A DNA stretch of 64,000 bases from an uncultured Oscillospiraceae bacterium (GTDB lineage: Bacteria > Bacillota > Clostridia > Oscillospirales > Acutalibacteraceae): assembly GCA_900549775.1 (NCBI GenBank), contig URPR01000006.1, forward strand, positions 1-64,000, given 5' to 3'. Below the pieces are notes generated by a model. It ran no database searches, was not told the origin of the DNA, and saw nothing but the letters and a program-made list of their open reading frames with translations. Shown in pieces: positions 8,058-16,287 of this stretch. The translations under genes were made by a program, and so were the position numbers. The first letter of the stretch is position 1; every line of letters begins with the position of its first letter.

Positions 8058-9431
8058 ATGGGTAGATTATTTGGAACCGACGGCGCAAGAGGTGTGGCAA
8101 ACTGCGAGCTGACCTGTGAACTGGCTATGAATATAGGTAGGGCTACAGCTTATGTTCTAACAGAAAGCAAAAATAATGAAAAATCGACAGTACTTATAGG
8201 TAAAGACACTCGTCTATCTTCTGACATGCTTGAAGGGGCACTCGTTGCAGGGATGTGCTCTGTGGGCGTGAATGTCATCGCTTTAGGTGTAGTGCCCACT
8301 CCGGCTGTTGCGTACTTGGTAAAAAAATATAAATGCGATGCTGGAATAATGATATCAGCGTCGCACAACCCGTTTGAATTTAACGGCATAAAGATTTTTA
8401 ACTCTGATGGGTTCAAGCTGCCAGATGCTTTAGAAGAAGAAATTGAAAAGATAGTTTTAGATGAGCCCGAAAAGATTCCTTATGCAGAGGCAGCAAACGT
8501 AGGCACATTAACTCATGAAAGCCGGGCGATAGATGATTACATTGAACATGTAAAAAGCACTGTAAATGTAAACTTAAATGGCTTGAGGGTTGCCTTTGAC
8601 TGTTCTAACGGCTCAGCTTTTAGAAGTGCTGAAAAACTTTTCTCTTCCCTTGGTGCAGTATGCTTTATGCTGAACGATAAACCAAATGGCACGAATATAA
8701 ACGACAGGTGTGGATCTACTCACCTTGAAGGGTTAATTGCATTTGTACAAAAGAACAAATGCAATGCAGGCATAGCCTTTGACGGAGATGCAGATAGGTG
8801 TCTGGCGGTTGATGAAACCGGTAAAGTAGTAGACGGTGACTTTGTTATGGCTATTTGCGCTGATTATTTAAAAGACATGGGAAAACTTAGTGCAAACACG
8901 GTTGTTGGCACTGTCATGACTAATATGGGCTTCAGCGTATTTGGTAAGGAAAATGATATTAATTTCATATCGGCAAGAGTGGGAGACAGATATGTGCTGG
9001 AAGAAATGCTTCGGAATAATTATAACTTAGGAGGAGAACAGTCCGGTCACGTAATTTTTCTTGACCATTCAACCACGGGAGATGGACAATTAACCGCTGT
9101 GCAACTTTTGAGTATATTAAAAGCAAAAAATAAAACTTTATCTGAACTGTCATCCATAATGCGGAAATATCCTCAAGTTATTGTGAACGTGAAAGTTAGC
9201 CATGAAGGGAAACTTAAATTCTACACCGATGAAGTTATCAAGTCCACTGTTCAAAAAGTTCAAGACGATTTTAACCGTTCCGATAAAAAATCTGTACCGG
9301 ATGGACGCATATTAGTAAGAGCTTCGGGCACGGAACCACTTATTCGAGTTATGGTGGAAGGAAAAAGTCAAGAGAAAATTGAAAAAATTGCTAATGAAGT
9401 TGCTGAAATTATTAAAAATAGATTGGCTTAA
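8058..9431 (+). CDS. glmM: Phosphoglucosamine mutase
   Basis: GlmM converts glucosamine-6-phosphate to glucosamine-1-phosphate on the route to UDP-GlcNAc and peptidoglycan. The 457-residue protein has the phosphoserine loop ISASHNPFEFNG (S102), the metal loop DGDADR, the sugar-binding GGEQSGH and the phosphate-binding RASGTEPLIRVM near the C-terminus. It has its own AAGGATG site, 25 bases after ruvB. Confidence 0.97.
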   Translation: MGRLFGTDGARGVANCELTCELAMNIGRATAYVLTESKNNEKSTVLIGKDTRLSSDMLEGALVAGMCSVGVNVIALGVVPTPAVAYLVKKYKCDAGIMISASHNPFEFNGIKIFNSDGFKLPDALEEEIEKIVLDEPEKIPYAEAANVGTLTHESRAIDDYIEHVKSTVNVNLNGLRVAFDCSNGSAFRSAEKLFSSLGAVCFMLNDKPNGTNINDRCGSTHLEGLIAFVQKNKCNAGIAFDGDADRCLAVDETGKVVDGDFVMAICADYLKDMGKLSANTVVGTVMTNMGFSVFGKENDINFISARVGDRYVLEEMLRNNYNLGGEQSGHVIFLDHSTTGDGQLTAVQLLSILKAKNKTLSELSSIMRKYPQVIVNVKVSHEGKLKFYTDEVIKSTVQKVQDDFNRSDKKSVPDGRILVRASGTEPLIRVMVEGKSQEKIEKIANEVAEIIKNRLA

Positions 9432-9458
9432 GTAAATTAAAAGGAGTAAAATCAAAAT

Positions 9459-10319
9459 TTGAGAATTTCTAAATTAGAAGATTACGAATTGCTCGATGCT
9501 TCCTCAGGTCAAAAACTTGAACGGTTTGGAGAAATAGTGCTAATAAGACCGGATCCACAAATTATATGGAAGACGAAAAAAACTCATCCTCTGTGGAATA
9601 AAGCTCACGCTGTATATCATCGTTCCAAAAGCGGGGGCGGACAGTGGGAGGTTTTGAAAAAAATACCGGATGTATGGTCGATAAGTTACAAAAGTTTGAA
9701 ATTTAGACTAAAACCTATGGGCTTTAAGCACGTCGGCATTTTCCCTGAACAGACCGTGAACTGGGACTTTATAACGGATATAGTGTCGAAATCGAAAAAG
9801 AAATTAAAAATATTAAATTTGTTTGCCTATACAGGTGGCGCTACTATGGCAGCTTTAAGCGCTGGTGCGAGTGTGTGCCATGTAGATGCCTCCAAAGGGA
9901 TGACGCTTTGGGCAAAGGAAAATGTGAATGAATCTGGATTGCAAAACGGGGATGTACGATTTTTAGTTGATGATTGCATAAAGTTTGTACAGAGAGAAAA
10001 ACGCAGGGGAAATTTCTACGATGGCATAATAATGGATCCGCCATCCTACGGCAGAGGCCCCGGAGGAGAGATATGGAAATTGGAAGAAAAGCTATTTTCC
10101 TTTTTAGTTTCTTGCTCTGAGATACTTGCGAAAGATGCTAAGTTTTTGATTTTGAACTCTTATACTACGGGTCTGTCTGCGGCAGTTATGGAGTACCTGC
10201 TTAATGCTACTATTAAACCTTCCCATAAAGGGCATGTGCAAGCTAGTGAAATAGGGCTTCCGGTCAGTGCCAGTGGACTGATTTTGCCGTGTGGGTCTAC
10301 GGCCATATGGACGAAGTAA
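9459..10319 (+). CDS. Class I SAM-dependent methyltransferase, RlmI/RlmK-like
   Basis: This is a 286-residue methyltransferase with the SAM-binding motif NLFAYTGGATMAAL, an acidic strand end HVDASKGM and the catalytic-type DPPSYGRG motif typical of the COG1092 group that methylates 23S rRNA cytosine or guanine. The N-terminal PUA domain of RlmI is not evident; residues 1-90 are instead a short beta-rich region. Its substrate is therefore uncertain. The start is TTG after an AAAGGAG site. It sits between glmM and the ECF transporter genes. Confidence 0.85.
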   Translation: MRISKLEDYELLDASSGQKLERFGEIVLIRPDPQIIWKTKKTHPLWNKAHAVYHRSKSGGGQWEVLKKIPDVWSISYKSLKFRLKPMGFKHVGIFPEQTVNWDFITDIVSKSKKKLKILNLFAYTGGATMAALSAGASVCHVDASKGMTLWAKENVNESGLQNGDVRFLVDDCIKFVQREKRRGNFYDGIIMDPPSYGRGPGGEIWKLEEKLFSFLVSCSEILAKDAKFLILNSYTTGLSAAVMEYLLNATIKPSHKGHVQASEIGLPVSASGLILPCGSTAIWTK

Positions 10320-10349
10320 TAAAGCTGCAATTTATAGAGAGGATATAAT

Positions 10350-11210
10350 GTGGAAGATTTCATCAAAATTGAAAATTTGAGCTTTAAATATGACAAAAAT
10401 GACAAAACTAATGTTTTAAATGATATTTCACTTAATATAAAAAAAGGTGAGTTTGTGTGCATACTTGGTGCAAATGGTTCAGGGAAATCTACCCTTTCAA
10501 AGCATCTAAATGCACTTCTTTTGCCAAGCTATGGCAAAGTTTTCGTAAATGGAATAGACACATCGAATGAGGACAGGGCTTATGAAATACACCAAATGGT
10601 TGGGCTGGTCTTGCAAAATCCGGATAACCAAATCGTTTCAAGCATAGTGAAAGAAGATGTTGCTTTTGGCCCTGAAAATTTGGCACTACCTTCAGAGGAA
10701 ATAAGACTAAGGGTCGAGTCTTCGCTAGAAGCAGTAGGTCTATACGATAAAATGGAAAGTTCTACATATGAGCTATCTGGCGGGCAAAAGCAGAAGTTGG
10801 CCTTAGCCGGTGTGCTGGCTATGAACCCTGAATGTATAGTTCTTGATGAGCCAACTGCTATGCTAGATCCAACTGCGCGCAAAGAAGTCATTGAGACTTT
10901 AAAATTTCTAAACAAGAAATTCTCCATAACTATCGTTTTGATAACCCATTATATTGAAGAGGCTATTCAGGCTGACAGAGTCGTCGTTATGAGCAATGGG
11001 AGTGTGGTTTTAAGTGGCGCACCTAAGAATGTATTTTCGCAGGTAGAACTTTTAAAGAAATACAGCTTAGACATTCCACAGACCACAGAGCTTCTTTATA
11101 AGTTGAATGAGCATGGATGCAATTTACCGCTCGATGCCCTAGGAGTGCAGGAATGTGCTGACGAGATTGCAGAGATGCTTGGAGGTTTTTATGCCAATAA
11201 TCGAAATTAA
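10350..11210 (+). CDS. ecfA1: Energy-coupling factor transporter ATPase EcfA1
   Basis: This is an ABC ATPase of group II ECF vitamin and metal transporters. The 286-residue protein has Walker A GANGSGKST (40-48), a Q-loop LVLQNPDNQ, signature LSGGQKQK, Walker B CIVLDEPTAMLDP and the H-loop LITHYIEEA. The start is GTG after a GAGAGGAT site. The next ATPase starts 20 bases before its end, so the ATPases are probably made in equal amounts as a heterodimer. Confidence 0.96.
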   Translation: MEDFIKIENLSFKYDKNDKTNVLNDISLNIKKGEFVCILGANGSGKSTLSKHLNALLLPSYGKVFVNGIDTSNEDRAYEIHQMVGLVLQNPDNQIVSSIVKEDVAFGPENLALPSEEIRLRVESSLEAVGLYDKMESSTYELSGGQKQKLALAGVLAMNPECIVLDEPTAMLDPTARKEVIETLKFLNKKFSITIVLITHYIEEAIQADRVVVMSNGSVVLSGAPKNVFSQVELLKKYSLDIPQTTELLYKLNEHGCNLPLDALGVQECADEIAEMLGGFYANNRN

Positions 11211-12048
11211 AGATTTATATTTTTCATATAAAGATAGCGGTGCACCTGTCTTAAAAAATATTAACTTGAAAATAGAAAAAAATGAATTTATAGGCATTAT
11301 CGGTCAAACAGGATCTGGAAAATCTACTTTGGTAAAGCAACTTAACGGGCTTTTAAAGCCAGATAAAGGTCAGGTTTTGTTTAATGTAATTGACATCTTT
11401 TCAAATATAAAAGAAACTCAAAAAGCAAGGTTTAAGATCGGGATGGTCTTGCAGTACCCAGAGAACCAGCTTTTTGCGGAGACTGTCTTTAAAGATATTG
11501 CTTTTGGCCCTGAGAATATTGGTCTTTCTCAAAAAGAAGTAAGGACGCAGGTTCTCAATGCGGCAAAGTTTGTAGGACTTAGTGAAGATATATTAGACAG
11601 GTCTCCGTTTGAGATTTCGGGAGGAGAAAAAAGGCGTGTAGCCATTGCAGGCATAATAGCTATGAATCCTGACGTGCTGGTACTAGACGAGCCGAGCGCT
11701 TCACTTGATCCAAACGGCAGGAAGCTTTTGTTGAGTCAGATAAAAAGGTATCACGAAGAACAGCATAAGACGGTCATTTTGATTTCCCACAATATGGAGG
11801 ATATCGTAAATTTAGCTGACCGAGTGGTGGTACTGGAAAATGGAGAAATAAAGGTTGATGAAAGCACGAAGAAGCTATTTTCTGAAAGTTCTTACAAAGA
11901 GCTAAAAAGATTAAACATATTACCACCAAATATTATGGAAGTAGTATCGATTTTGCGCCAAAAGGGAGTACGCCTTAGAAATGATATATTAAATGTAGAT
12001 GATGCAGTAAATGAAATCGTTAAGTTGTTGAAAGGAGGAAGGCCGTAG
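11191..12048 (+). CDS. ecfA2: Energy-coupling factor transporter ATPase EcfA2
   Basis: This is the partner ATPase of EcfA1 (285 residues) with Walker A GQTGSGKST, Q-loop VLQYPENQ, signature ISGGEKRR, Walker B VLVLDEPSASLDP and the H-loop LISHNMED. The ATG at 11191 is chosen over an upstream in-frame ATG because it has GGAGG 5 bases before it and the mature start MPIIEIKDL fits the family. The stop is immediately followed by the ecfT start. Confidence 0.96.
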   Translation: MPIIEIKDLYFSYKDSGAPVLKNINLKIEKNEFIGIIGQTGSGKSTLVKQLNGLLKPDKGQVLFNVIDIFSNIKETQKARFKIGMVLQYPENQLFAETVFKDIAFGPENIGLSQKEVRTQVLNAAKFVGLSEDILDRSPFEISGGEKRRVAIAGIIAMNPDVLVLDEPSASLDPNGRKLLLSQIKRYHEEQHKTVILISHNMEDIVNLADRVVVLENGEIKVDESTKKLFSESSYKELKRLNILPPNIMEVVSILRQKGVRLRNDILNVDDAVNEIVKLLKGGRP

Positions 12049-12864
12049 ATGCTATCAGGCGCGACGTTGGGACAGTTTTGCCCTAAAGATTCCGTTATAC
12101 ATAAACTTGACCCACGCGTTAAAATTATATCAACATTATTTTTTATAGTACTTACTTTTTTATCCACAAGCTACCTTAGTTTGGCAACTTTGTTTGCTAC
12201 GCTTATTTTAACGATGCTGCTCTCTAAAATATCAATAAAAACATACTTTAAAAATATAAAAGTAATTTTATTTGTAGTTTTATTCACCGCTGTTATGAAT
12301 CTTTTTTATTCAAGCGGCGAAGTTATATTTCAATTAGGCTTTTTAAAATTGACCTCATTTGGCATACACAACAGCGTGTTTGTAGCGCTTCGTTTTACGC
12401 TACTGATTCTGTCCGGGTCTATATTGACCTATGCCACCTCCCCTTCCGACTTAACATACGCAATTGAAAAATTGCTCACTCCATTGTCATTATTTAAAAT
12501 AAATACCTCAAACATAGCCATGATGCTAACTATTTCCTTACGGTTTGTGCCGGTGCTAATTGAGGAAATAGACAAAATTTCAAATGCTCAAAAAGCGAGA
12601 GGTTCTCAACTTGAATGCGGAAACTTAAAGCAACGCGCAAAAGCGTTAGTACCAATTTTGGTGCCGCTGTTTGTTTTGTCTTTTAAAAGAGCCACAGATT
12701 TAGCTATAGCTATGGAATGCCGATGCTACAACTGTGACCAAAAAAGAACGCATATGAAAATTTTAAAATTTACAAAAAACGACATATTTGCTATCATAGT
12801 ATTATTCTTGCTTTTAGCAGCAATATTAAAATTTAACCATTATTTTCAAGCGGTGGTATTATGA
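12049..12864 (+). CDS. ecfT: Energy-coupling factor transporter transmembrane protein EcfT
   Basis: EcfT is the membrane scaffold linking the EcfA1A2 ATPases to interchangeable substrate-binding S proteins. The 271-residue protein opens with the typical G-x-(F/C)-x-(P)-xDSVIHKLDPRVKI region, has about five membrane helices and carries the coupling helix region with ARG (KARGSQLE). No S component is encoded in this window, so the cargo is unknown. It overlaps truA by 4 bases. Confidence 0.96.
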   Translation: MLSGATLGQFCPKDSVIHKLDPRVKIISTLFFIVLTFLSTSYLSLATLFATLILTMLLSKISIKTYFKNIKVILFVVLFTAVMNLFYSSGEVIFQLGFLKLTSFGIHNSVFVALRFTLLILSGSILTYATSPSDLTYAIEKLLTPLSLFKINTSNIAMMLTISLRFVPVLIEEIDKISNAQKARGSQLECGNLKQRAKALVPILVPLFVLSFKRATDLAIAMECRCYNCDQKRTHMKILKFTKNDIFAIIVLFLLLAAILKFNHYFQAVVL

Positions 12865-13625
12865 GGAATTTGTTGCTTACACTCAGTTTTGATGGGAAAA
12901 ATTATCATGGTTGGCAAGTGCAAAAAAATGCTGTTACCGTTCAAGAAGTTTTTCAGCAAGCTTTATATAAGGCATTTTCTGAGAGGCCGTCTATAAAAGG
13001 CTGTAGCAGAACGGACTCGGGCGTGCATGCAAACATGTACTGCGTGAGTGTAAAATGTGAAAACTCCATACCCTGTGACAAGGTTCCTATGGTGATAAAC
13101 AAATTTTTACCTAATGATATTGCGGTTAAGTCATGCAAAGCAGTGAAAGATGACTTTCATGCCAGGTACTCTTGCCTCAGCAAAGAATACATATATAAAA
13201 TATGGAACGACCCGATTAGAAACCCATTTTTAGATGGACATGCTTTTCATTATTGGTACAAGCTGGACGTTGACCTTTTAAATGAAGCTTGTCGACATTT
13301 CTTAGGTGAGCATGACTTTACTTCTTTTTGCACGACGGATAAGCGGACAAATGACAACATGGTGCGAGATATTAAAAATTTTTCTGTCTTTAAAGAAGGG
13401 TCACTAGTGACTGTTCAAGTTGAAGCTGATGGGTTCCTGTACAATATGGTTCGCATAATGGTAGGAACACTTTTGCATGTGGCTAGAGGTAAAATAAAAC
13501 CTTTTGAAATTCCGAAAATAATTTTAAGTAAAGATCGCCTAAAGGCTGGGCCTACAGCTGTACCGTACGGCCTTTATTTAAATAAAGTTTTCTATGGGAG
13601 CAGCATTTATGAAAAGAAAGATTAA
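12861..13625 (+). CDS. truA: tRNA pseudouridine(38-40) synthase TruA
   Basis: TruA makes pseudouridine at positions 38-40 of the anticodon stem-loop of many tRNAs. The 254-residue protein has the catalytic aspartate in CSRTDSGVHA (D52) and the conserved YNMVRIMVGTLL and LKAGPTAVPYGLYL segments. It ends the ecfA1-ecfA2-ecfT-truA run, a widely conserved Firmicute order, with an ATGA overlap to ecfT. Confidence 0.98.
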   Translation: MRNLLLTLSFDGKNYHGWQVQKNAVTVQEVFQQALYKAFSERPSIKGCSRTDSGVHANMYCVSVKCENSIPCDKVPMVINKFLPNDIAVKSCKAVKDDFHARYSCLSKEYIYKIWNDPIRNPFLDGHAFHYWYKLDVDLLNEACRHFLGEHDFTSFCTTDKRTNDNMVRDIKNFSVFKEGSLVTVQVEADGFLYNMVRIMVGTLLHVARGKIKPFEIPKIILSKDRLKAGPTAVPYGLYLNKVFYGSSIYEKKD

Positions 13626-14862
13626 AAATTCCAAACTAAAAATTATAAAAAACTGGTTCATGAAATATTTTGATAAAGTATTTTTCATCGTACTAGATTT
13701 TTTTCAAGCACTTTTAAAAAAGATCCCAAAGTCTGTCAGAAAAATCTTAGGAAAGTCTCTTTTAATCTTACTTATAAGCGCAGTGTCCATAAATATTTTT
13801 ATAAATAGGTATTATCTTTCTCCCGACCAAGTTTTGATGTACATACAAGATAAATTTGTATCTATGGGGCACGGAAACGGGTTCCCGAAAGAAATTTACG
13901 GCAGCAATATAGATTCACAGAATTTTCAAATTTTAGGTGGAAGTTTAGTCGCCGCTAGTGATACTTGCACCACATGCTATAATAAAAATTCAAAGGAAAT
14001 ATTTAACAGGCAGCACAGTTTCCAAAGTCCAATGCTGAAAGCTACAAAAAATAAAATTTTGCTATATGACTTGTATGGAAAAGATTTGGAGATTTCTTGT
14101 AAATCTAAGATTATTTACAAAACGAACGTTGATGAAAACATACTTTGCGCCGGACTTGCTGAGAACGGTACATACGGAGTTGTTACGAGTACTAGTGGAT
14201 ATTTTTCTAAATTATCTGTATTTAAACGTTTCAGCAAGACGCTTATTTACGAGTATTGCTTCTCCGATACATATATTACGAACTTAGACTTTAGCTCTAA
14301 CGGCAAATATGCTTGTGCTGTTGGGTTATCGTCTGAAAATGGCTGCATGTATTCTAACCTTTTCGTTTTTGACTATAAAAGTGAAACGCCAAAGCTTAAG
14401 TTACAGTACAAAGACTCAATGGTAATAAAAACACTATTTTTAGAAAATGGAAACATTGCATTGCTTGGAGACAACATGTTCAGTGTAGTGAACCCTAAAA
14501 GTGGGAAACAAGAAAAATATGATTTTGATAATAGAAATTTAACAGCATTCGAGATAAACAAAAACGATAAAAGCGTTATTTCTCTTTCGAGTTCGGATGA
14601 TGGAAATGCATGTGAAATTTTAATTTTCGATAAAAAAGGCAAGCTTATATCAAATATAAAAACCGATATAAAAATAAAATCACTGTCATTTAAAGACAAT
14701 AAAATAGCTGCACTTTCATACGACAAAGTTTTCGTTTATAATAAGAAGGGAAAAGTTTTAAAAGAGCTTAGCTGTGAACAAAATTCCAAAGAAATACATT
14801 TCTTTGAGCCACGTAAATTGTATGGTTTAGGTATCTCAAGTATACAAAAAATTACTTTTTAA
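13609..14862 (+). CDS. DUF5711-type membrane-anchored beta-propeller-like protein
   Basis: This is a 417-residue protein with a basic cytoplasmic N-terminus, one membrane helix (about 44-60, LGKSLLILLISAVSINIF) and a large outer domain of repeated beta strands resembling PQQ/WD-like repeats (for example ENGTYGVVTSTSG, NGKYACAVGLSS, DNKIAALSYDKVFVYNKKGK). This layout matches the Oscillospiraceae DUF5711 family, of unknown role. The ATG at 13609 is preferred because GGGAG lies about 9 bases before it. It overlaps the end of truA by 17 bases. Confidence 0.75.
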   Translation: MKRKIKNSKLKIIKNWFMKYFDKVFFIVLDFFQALLKKIPKSVRKILGKSLLILLISAVSINIFINRYYLSPDQVLMYIQDKFVSMGHGNGFPKEIYGSNIDSQNFQILGGSLVAASDTCTTCYNKNSKEIFNRQHSFQSPMLKATKNKILLYDLYGKDLEISCKSKIIYKTNVDENILCAGLAENGTYGVVTSTSGYFSKLSVFKRFSKTLIYEYCFSDTYITNLDFSSNGKYACAVGLSSENGCMYSNLFVFDYKSETPKLKLQYKDSMVIKTLFLENGNIALLGDNMFSVVNPKSGKQEKYDFDNRNLTAFEINKNDKSVISLSSSDDGNACEILIFDKKGKLISNIKTDIKIKSLSFKDNKIAALSYDKVFVYNKKGKVLKELSCEQNSKEIHFFEPRKLYGLGISSIQKITF

Positions 14863-14982
14863 TTTTATAATTTAATGCATTGAGAATAATAACTAAATAT
14901 GGTATTATATTTTTTGATATTATTGTGAAATACCATCAATTATTTTCATTTCGTTTCATTAGTATATATAGGAGCTGATTCT

Positions 14983-15669
14983 GTGGGGCTTATCCTGGAT
15001 TTATTAATCATTTCTTTGGCAATAATATTTATTATAAATGGCTACAAAAACGGTCTATTTAAATCATTTATAAATATTTTAGGTGTTGTTTCGTCTTTAG
15101 CCATCTCAACCTTTTTGGCAAAGCATGCTTCTGAAATAATTTATAAAACATTCGTGCACGATTATCTTGCAAATAAAATAAATAATTCCATTTACAGCAA
15201 CGTAACTGTAGTTTCCAAATCTCAGGATATCTTAGGGATTTTCCCTAAATTTATAGTTGAAATTTTTAATTATAATGGATTATCTTTAAGAGATGTAGAA
15301 AATACTTTAAAAGCAACCCCTCAAAATGCATCTTCCAGCATAATAGAACTCTTTAAACCTACAATTGTGAATCTTATAAGTAATATTTTACTAATTATAT
15401 TTTTGGCTTTATTCTTTATCCTTTTGAAATTTATCACTAAACATTGTAAATTTACCAAAGTGCCAATAATAGGAAAAGCTGACGCAATACTTGGAGCTTC
15501 TTTCGGTCTTATTAAATATTTTATATTATTGATAGTATTATTTAATGTGTTTTACTTTTTATTTCCGATATTTTTTAGCAGTTCCACTATTTCTGCAGAT
15601 GAGCTTATAGATCAAACGTTTATTTTAAAATACATAAAGAATTATCAATTTAATTTTTTTAATTACTAG
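14983..15669 (+). CDS. CvpA family membrane protein
   Basis: This is a 228-residue protein with four predicted membrane helices and the CvpA start pattern (LDLLIISLAIIFIINGYKNG followed by a glycine-containing second helix). E. coli CvpA is needed for colicin V production; in Firmicutes the role is unclear and may concern envelope homeostasis. The start is GTG after a TAGGAGCTG site. pgsA follows within 20 bases. Confidence 0.85.
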   Translation: MGLILDLLIISLAIIFIINGYKNGLFKSFINILGVVSSLAISTFLAKHASEIIYKTFVHDYLANKINNSIYSNVTVVSKSQDILGIFPKFIVEIFNYNGLSLRDVENTLKATPQNASSSIIELFKPTIVNLISNILLIIFLALFFILLKFITKHCKFTKVPIIGKADAILGASFGLIKYFILLIVLFNVFYFLFPIFFSSSTISADELIDQTFILKYIKNYQFNFFNY

Positions 15670-15688
15670 TGAAATGAGGAAACATAAA

Positions 15689-16258
15689 ATGAGCAAATTC
15701 AAGGGTCAATTTTTAGCTATTCCGAATTTACTCTCTTACTTTAGAATAATCATAATAATACCTTTCGTTATTCTCTTTTTGAACGATAGCTACATTAATG
15801 CAGCCGCTTTGCTTGTTGTGTCGGGCGTTACGGATATGCTAGATGGAAAAATTGCAAGAAAATTCAATCAGATAACAGAGCTGGGGAAAGTTCTTGACCC
15901 ACTAGCAGATAAGTTAACATTGATTGCGGTAGTTTTGTGTATGGGAACAAAGTTTCCGGAAATTGTGCCATTGGTCATCGCTTTCTTGATTAAGGACGTT
16001 GCGATGCTCATAGCTAGCGTATTTATATTGAAAAGAGATATAGTGCCGGTAGCCTCGAAGTGGTATGGGAAAATGGCAACAATTGTTTTTTATTTAAGTG
16101 CTATCTGTATAGTCTTTTTAAAGGCTATATTGGGAATAAGCATTCCGTTTTTGAATGTTACACTGTTTTCTATAACAGCTATATTTATGATTTTCGCACT
16201 GTATAAATATTCTTTACTGTATTTTCAGATGTTAAGTGATTATAAAAATAAAAAATAG
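15689..16258 (+). CDS. pgsA: CDP-diacylglycerol-glycerol-3-phosphate 3-phosphatidyltransferase
   Basis: PgsA makes phosphatidylglycerol phosphate, the committed step to phosphatidylglycerol. The 189-residue membrane protein has the exact CDP-alcohol phosphotransferase motif DGx2ARx8Gx3Dx3D, seen as DGKIAR, then G, D and D in GKVLDPLADK. The ATG at 15689 has GAGG 8 bases upstream, whereas an in-frame ATG at 15674 overlaps that site and lacks its own. Confidence 0.93.
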   Translation: MSKFKGQFLAIPNLLSYFRIIIIIPFVILFLNDSYINAAALLVVSGVTDMLDGKIARKFNQITELGKVLDPLADKLTLIAVVLCMGTKFPEIVPLVIAFLIKDVAMLIASVFILKRDIVPVASKWYGKMATIVFYLSAICIVFLKAILGISIPFLNVTLFSITAIFMIFALYKYSLLYFQMLSDYKNKK

Positions 16259-16287
16259 GTTTATGATTTTAAAGGGGAGGAATATGT

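Noticed and set aside
10320..10349. Riboswitch ahead of the ECF transporter genes
   Set aside because: Only 30 bases separate the genes; there is no room for a riboswitch.
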